Shown piece after piece: positions 60,485-64,000 of a stretch of 64,000 nt of DNA. The position numbers and the translations under genes were made by a program. Numbering within the stretch: the first letter of the stretch is position 1; each line of letters starts with the position of its first letter. The notes beneath the pieces were generated by a model. That model saw only the letters and a list, made by a program, of their open reading frames with translations. It searched no databases and was not told where the DNA came from. This DNA comes from Isoptericola halotolerans (GTDB taxonomy: Bacteria > Actinomycetota > Actinomycetes > Actinomycetales > Cellulomonadaceae), in assembly GCF_013149785.1 (NCBI RefSeq), contig NZ_JABEZU010000002.1, positions 1 to 64,000 on the forward strand. Direction: 5' to 3'.

Positions 60485-62371
60485 ATGGCTCGTGCAGTCG
60501 GCATCGACCTCGGAACCACCAACTCGGTGGTCGCCGTCCTGGAGGGCGGCGAGCCCACCGTCATCGCGAACGCCGAGGGTGCCCGCACCACCCCGTCCGT
60601 CGTCGCGTTCTCCAAGAACGGCGAGGTCCTCGTCGGTGAGGTCGCCAAGCGGCAGGCCGTCACCAACGTCGACCGCACCATCGCGTCGGTCAAGCGCCAC
60701 ATGGGCACCGACTGGTCGCAGGAGATCGACGACAAGAAGTACTCCGCGCAGGAGATCAGCGCGCGCGTCCTGGGCAAGCTGAAGCGCGACGCCGAGGAGT
60801 ACCTGGGCGAGGCCGTCACCGACGCCGTCATCACCGTCCCGGCGTACTTCAACGACGCCGAGCGCCAGGCCACGAAGGACGCGGGGCAGATCGCCGGCCT
60901 CAACGTGCAGCGCATCGTCAACGAGCCCACCGCCGCGGCGCTCGCCTACGGGCTGGACCGGGGCAAGGAGGACGAGCTCATCCTCGTCTTCGACCTCGGT
61001 GGCGGCACGTTCGACGTCTCCCTGCTCGAGGTGGGCAAGGACGAGGACGACTTCTCCACGATCCAGGTGCGCGCCACCTCCGGCGACAACCGCCTCGGTG
61101 GTGACGACTGGGACCAGCGCATCGTCGAGCACCTCATCAAGCAGGTGAAGAACTCCGCGGGCGTCGACCTGTCCAAGGACAAGATCGCCCTGCAGCGTCT
61201 GCGCGAGGCGGCCGAGCAGGCCAAGAAGGAGCTCTCCTCCGCGACGAGCACCAACATCTCGATGCAGTACCTGTCGATGAGCGAGAACGGGCCCGTCCAC
61301 CTGGACGAGAAGCTGACCCGCGCGCAGTTCCAGCAGATGACGCAGGACCTCATCGACCGCACCAAGGAGCCCTTCCACGCGGTGATCCGCGACGCGGGCG
61401 TCTCCATCTCGGAGATCGACCACGTCGTGCTCGTCGGTGGTTCCACCCGCATGCCGGCCGTGGCCGACGTCGTGCGTGAGCTGACCGGTGGCAAGGAGCC
61501 CAACAAGGGTGTCAACCCGGACGAGGTCGTCGCCGTCGGCGCCGCCCTGCAGGCCGGTGTCATCGGCGGTGAGCGCAAGGACATCCTGCTCATCGACGTG
61601 ACCCCGCTGTCCCTCGGCATCGAGACCAAGGGCGGCGTGATGACCAAGCTCATCGAGCGCAACACGGCCATCCCGACCAAGCGCAGCGAGATCTTCTCCA
61701 CGGCCGAGGACAACCAGCCGTCGGTGGCGATCCAGGTCTTCCAGGGCGAGCGCGAGTTCACCCGGGACAACAAGCCGCTGGGCACCTTCGAGCTGACCGG
61801 CATCGCGCCGGCACCGCGCGGTGTCCCGCAGATCGAGGTCACCTTCGACATCGACGCGAACGGCATCGTGCACGTGTCCGCCTCGGACCGCGGCACGGGC
61901 ACCGAGCAGTCGATGAAGATCACCGGTGGGTCGGCCCTCCCCAAGGAGGACATCGACCGGATGGTCAAGGAGGCCGAGGAGCACGCCGAGGAGGACAAGA
62001 AGCGTCGCGAGGAGGCCGAGACCCGCAACCAGGCGGAGTCCTTCGCCTACTCGATGGAGAAGCAGATCGCGGACAACCGCGACAAGCTCCCCGCCGACGT
62101 CGTCACCGAGGTGGAGGCGGACATCGCCGGCGTCAAGACCGCCCTGGAGGGCGAGGACGCCGACGCCGTGAAGACCGCCTACGAGAAGCTCGGCGCCTCC
62201 TCGCAGAAGATCGGTGAGGCCCTGTACTCGGCCGAGCAGGCCGCGGGTGCCGGTGCCGGTGCCGAGGGCGCGGCGGCCGGCGACGCGCCGTCGTCGGAGT
62301 CGAAGGACTCCGACGAGGACGTCGTGGACGCCGAGATCGTGGACGACGAGGACGACAAGGACCGCAAGTGA
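60485..62371 (+). CDS. dnaK: Molecular chaperone DnaK (Hsp70)
   Basis: A 628-residue Hsp70. The ATPase domain begins [17 protein letters not shown] and has [17 protein letters not shown] and [13 protein letters not shown]; the substrate domain follows ([17 protein letters not shown]), and the C-terminal lid ends in an acidic tail ([12 protein letters not shown]). It folds and protects proteins using ATP, together with GrpE and DnaJ. GAAGGAGCACCACC precedes the ATG. Two HAIR elements upstream indicate HspR repression. The stop overlaps the grpE start by 4 bp. Confidence 0.98.
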   Translation: MARAVGIDLGTTNSVVAVLEGGEPTVIANAEGARTTPSVVAFSKNGEVLVGEVAKRQAVTNVDRTIASVKRHMGTDWSQEIDDKKYSAQEISARVLGKLKRDAEEYLGEAVTDAVITVPAYFNDAERQATKDAGQIAGLNVQRIVNEPTAAALAYGLDRGKEDELILVFDLGGGTFDVSLLEVGKDEDDFSTIQVRATSGDNRLGGDDWDQRIVEHLIKQVKNSAGVDLSKDKIALQRLREAAEQAKKELSSATSTNISMQYLSMSENGPVHLDEKLTRAQFQQMTQDLIDRTKEPFHAVIRDAGVSISEIDHVVLVGGSTRMPAVADVVRELTGGKEPNKGVNPDEVVAVGAALQAGVIGGERKDILLIDVTPLSLGIETKGGVMTKLIERNTAIPTKRSEIFSTAEDNQPSVAIQVFQGEREFTRDNKPLGTFELTGIAPAPRGVPQIEVTFDIDANGIVHVSASDRGTGTEQSMKITGGSALPKEDIDRMVKEAEEHAEEDKKRREEAETRNQAESFAYSMEKQIADNRDKLPADVVTEVEADIAGVKTALEGEDADAVKTAYEKLGASSQKIGEALYSAEQAAGAGAGAEGAAAGDAPSSESKDSDEDVVDAEIVDDEDDKDRK

Positions 62372-63030
62372 CGTCGGACGAGACGCAGGGCACCCCCGAG
62401 CAGCCGGAGGACGGCCGCTCGGGGGACGCCCCTTTCCAGTTCAGGGACAAGCGCAAGGTCGACCCCACCTCGGGTGAGAAGCGCCCCGACGCCCCGGCGT
62501 CGGACGCTGCCGACGCCGCGCAGGGCGGGGACGACGGCGGAGCGACCGACCCGCTCGAGGCGCTCGACTTCGAGCCCTCGGCCGAGGCGACCGAGGACTC
62601 CGAGCTGCTGGCGGCCAAGGCCCAGGCGGCGGAGAACCTCGACGCGCTCCAGCGGGAGCGGGCGAGCTTCACGAACTACCGCAACCGGGCGCTGCGCGAC
62701 CAGGAGGCCGCGCGGACCCAGGGTGTCCAGGACGTGCTCGCGGCGCTGCTGCCGATGCTCGACGACGTCGAGCGTGCCAAGCAGCACGCCGAGCTGTCGG
62801 GCCCGATGGCCGCCATCGCGGAGAAGCTCGACGCGTCGCTCGCGAAGTTCGGCGTCGAGCGGTTCGGCCGCGTGGGGGAGGAGTTCGACCCCACCGTGCA
62901 CGAGGCGCTCATGCACAGCACGGACGCCGAGGCCGAGACCACCACGGTCAACCTGGTGGTCGAGCCCGGCTACCGCATCGGTGACAAGGTGGTCCGCGCC
63001 GCCCGCGTGGGCGTCGTCGGCCCCGAGTGA
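62368..63030 (+). CDS. grpE: Nucleotide exchange factor GrpE
   Basis: A 220-residue protein. An acidic, disordered N terminus (to about residue 75) is followed by a long helix ([20 protein letters not shown]) and the conserved C-terminal domain ([40 protein letters not shown]). It releases ADP from DnaK. The GTG start overlaps the dnaK stop, giving translational coupling. A large inverted repeat separates it from dnaJ. Confidence 0.96.
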   Translation: MTSDETQGTPEQPEDGRSGDAPFQFRDKRKVDPTSGEKRPDAPASDAADAAQGGDDGGATDPLEALDFEPSAEATEDSELLAAKAQAAENLDALQRERASFTNYRNRALRDQEAARTQGVQDVLAALLPMLDDVERAKQHAELSGPMAAIAEKLDASLAKFGVERFGRVGEEFDPTVHEALMHSTDAEAETTTVNLVVEPGYRIGDKVVRAARVGVVGPE

Positions 63031-63032
63031 TG

Positions 63033-63104
63033 GTTGTGGGCGCGATCTCTGGGCTGTGAAACCGCCTCAAGCGGGCATAGCGGGCCAGAGATCGCGCCCA
63101 CAAC
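63033..63104. repeat. 72-bp element with 20-bp perfect terminal inverted repeats
   Basis: The arm at 63033-63052 (starting GTTGTGGGCGCGATCTC) is the exact reverse complement of 63085-63104. The 32-base interior has a smaller hairpin (CCGC/GCGG). It fills most of the grpE-dnaJ gap and begins just after the grpE stop. It looks like a dispersed palindromic repeat or a tiny non-autonomous element, and the RNA would form a long stem inside the operon transcript. Confidence 0.85.
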
Positions 63105-63133
63105 GCCGAAGCAGGTAAGGAGAGAGGGACGTC

Positions 63134-64000
63134 GTGACCGGCCAGGACTGGATCGAGAAGGACTTCTACGCCGCGCTCGGCGTCCCCAAGGACGCCGACC
63201 AGGCGGCCATCAAGAAGGCGTACCGCAAGCTGGCGCGCCAGTACCACCCGGACCAGAACCCGGGCGATGCCGCCGCCGAGTCCCGCTTCAAGGAGATCGG
63301 CGAGGCGTACGCCGTGCTGTCCGACACCGAGCAGCGCCAGCAGTACGACGCGGTGCGCTCGATGGCCGGTGGTGGTGCCCGCTTCAACGCGGGTCCCGGC
63401 GGTGCGGCCGGTGGCTTCGAGGACGTCTTCAGCTCGATGTTCGGCGGGGGAGCGCGGCCCAGCGCAGGTCCGCAGTACCAGCAGTACCCCGGCGGCGGTG
63501 CCGGGTTCGAGGACATCCTCGGCTCGATGTTCGGCGGGGGTGGCCGGCCCGCCGGCTTCGGGGGCCCGCAGCAGCGCAAGGGGGCTGACGTCGAGACCCG
63601 CGCCACGCTCCCGTTCCGCGCCGCGGTCGAGGGCACCACGGTCGAGCTGACCGTCGACGGCAAGAAGATCACCGCGCGCATCCCCGCCGGCGTGCACGAC
63701 GGCCAGAAGATCCGGCTGCGTGGCAAGGGACGGCCCGGTCAGGCCGGTGGCCCGGCTGGCGACCTGCTCATCGCCGTGCACGTCACCGAGCACCCCGTGT
63801 TCTCGATCGACGGCGCCGACCTGCGGATGACTCTGCCGGTGACCTTCGCGGAGGCCACGCTGGGCACGACGGTCGAGGTGCCGACGCTCTCCGGCGACCC
63901 GGTGCGCCTCAAGGTCCCGTCCGGGACGCCGTCGGGCCGGGTGCTGCGCGTCAAGGGCCGTGGTGTGGCGACGGCGAAGCGCACCGGCGACCTCAAGGTC
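63134..64000 (+). CDS. dnaJ: DnaJ-family co-chaperone without zinc finger (3' end outside window)
   Basis: At least 289 residues, open to the window end. The J-domain (about 10-75) has DFYAALGVPKDADQAAIKKA and the HPD triad in YHPDQNPG. A Gly/Phe-rich region with the repeated DxxSSMFGGG/DILGSMFGGG motif follows. The C-terminal substrate domain starts at KGADVETRATLPFRAAVEGT. The CxxCxGxG zinc-finger repeats of classical DnaJ are missing, so it is a type II (CbpA-like) protein. The GTG at 63134 follows AAGGAGAGAGGGA. It activates the DnaK ATPase. Confidence 0.93.
   Translation, partial: MTGQDWIEKDFYAALGVPKDADQAAIKKAYRKLARQYHPDQNPGDAAAESRFKEIGEAYAVLSDTEQRQQYDAVRSMAGGGARFNAGPGGAAGGFEDVFSSMFGGGARPSAGPQYQQYPGGGAGFEDILGSMFGGGGRPAGFGGPQQRKGADVETRATLPFRAAVEGTTVELTVDGKKITARIPAGVHDGQKIRLRGKGRPGQAGGPAGDLLIAVHVTEHPVFSIDGADLRMTLPVTFAEATLGTTVEVPTLSGDPVRLKVPSGTPSGRVLRVKGRGVATAKRTGDLKV

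Overview
The window is chromosomal DNA of a high-GC actinobacterium, most likely a member of the Micrococcales (Cellulomonadaceae or Promicromonosporaceae would fit). The evidence is the codon use, a DosR/DosS-type pair, two HAIR boxes of the HspR type in front of dnaK, an LPXTG wall protein and a LacI-controlled sugar-uptake operon ending in a GH3 glycosidase. The assignment rests on gene content only. No tRNA or CRISPR array was seen. The first bases are the 3' end of a 5S rRNA gene with its terminator, so the window starts just after an rRNA operon.

Layout. 0.2-2.9 kb: an Rrf2 regulator, a TauE/SafE anion exporter with a probable Rrf2 operator, a PAS-ANTAR protein and a small membrane protein. 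2.9-7.2 kb: a TPP riboswitch followed by a thiBPQ-like thiamine ABC importer, with a 90-bp in-frame triple repeat at the thiB/thiP junction. 7.2-12.7 kb: a divergent pair of MalT-like LuxR regulators and an MFS transporter. 12.9-19.3 kb: a giant repeat-built LPRTG wall-anchored protein ending at a strong terminator. 19.4-28.3 kb: PrsW-like protease, pgi, an MmyB-type regulator divergent from an SDR, DUF1269, a kinase-like protein, a double GNAT protein and a LacI regulator. 28.3-34.2 kb: a carbohydrate ABC importer and a GH3 glycosidase behind LacI-type operators. 34.2-38.3 kb: an S4 RNA-binding protein, an M19 dipeptidase, a small unknown protein and an anchored HELGH-containing protein.

38.3-42.3 kb is a hypoxia/redox module. 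DoxX and a DosR-like regulator form one transcript, a DosS-like kinase with conserved heme-ligand positions faces them, and a UspA gene follows. Both promoters carry the same 14-bp DosR-type palindrome, each with a weaker second box exactly 22 bp downstream. 42.4-55.1 kb is mixed housekeeping: GNAT, PlsC-like, AI-2E-type permease, ArsR/SRPBCC pair, O-methyltransferase, beta-propeller glycosidase-like protein, glycosyltransferase and CPA2 antiporter. It also holds a protein with four cold-shock domains and an AAA+ ATPase/TPR-membrane-protein pair.

55.1-60.3 kb is an accessory island next to dnaK. It holds an unknown protein, a transposase remnant, an Mrr-family restriction enzyme, a three-gene operon read here as a toxin-antitoxin-chaperone system (HigB, HigA, SecB-like), and an orphan TnsA-like endonuclease with repeats directly upstream of its start. 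From 60.4 kb the heat-shock operon dnaK-grpE-dnaJ runs off the window. Its DnaJ lacks the zinc-finger region, and a 20-bp perfect inverted repeat sits between grpE and dnaJ.

The most notable items are the toxin-antitoxin-chaperone operon and its island, the four-domain cold-shock protein, the twin-box DosR-type promoters, the in-frame 90-bp repeat and the AAA/TPR pair.
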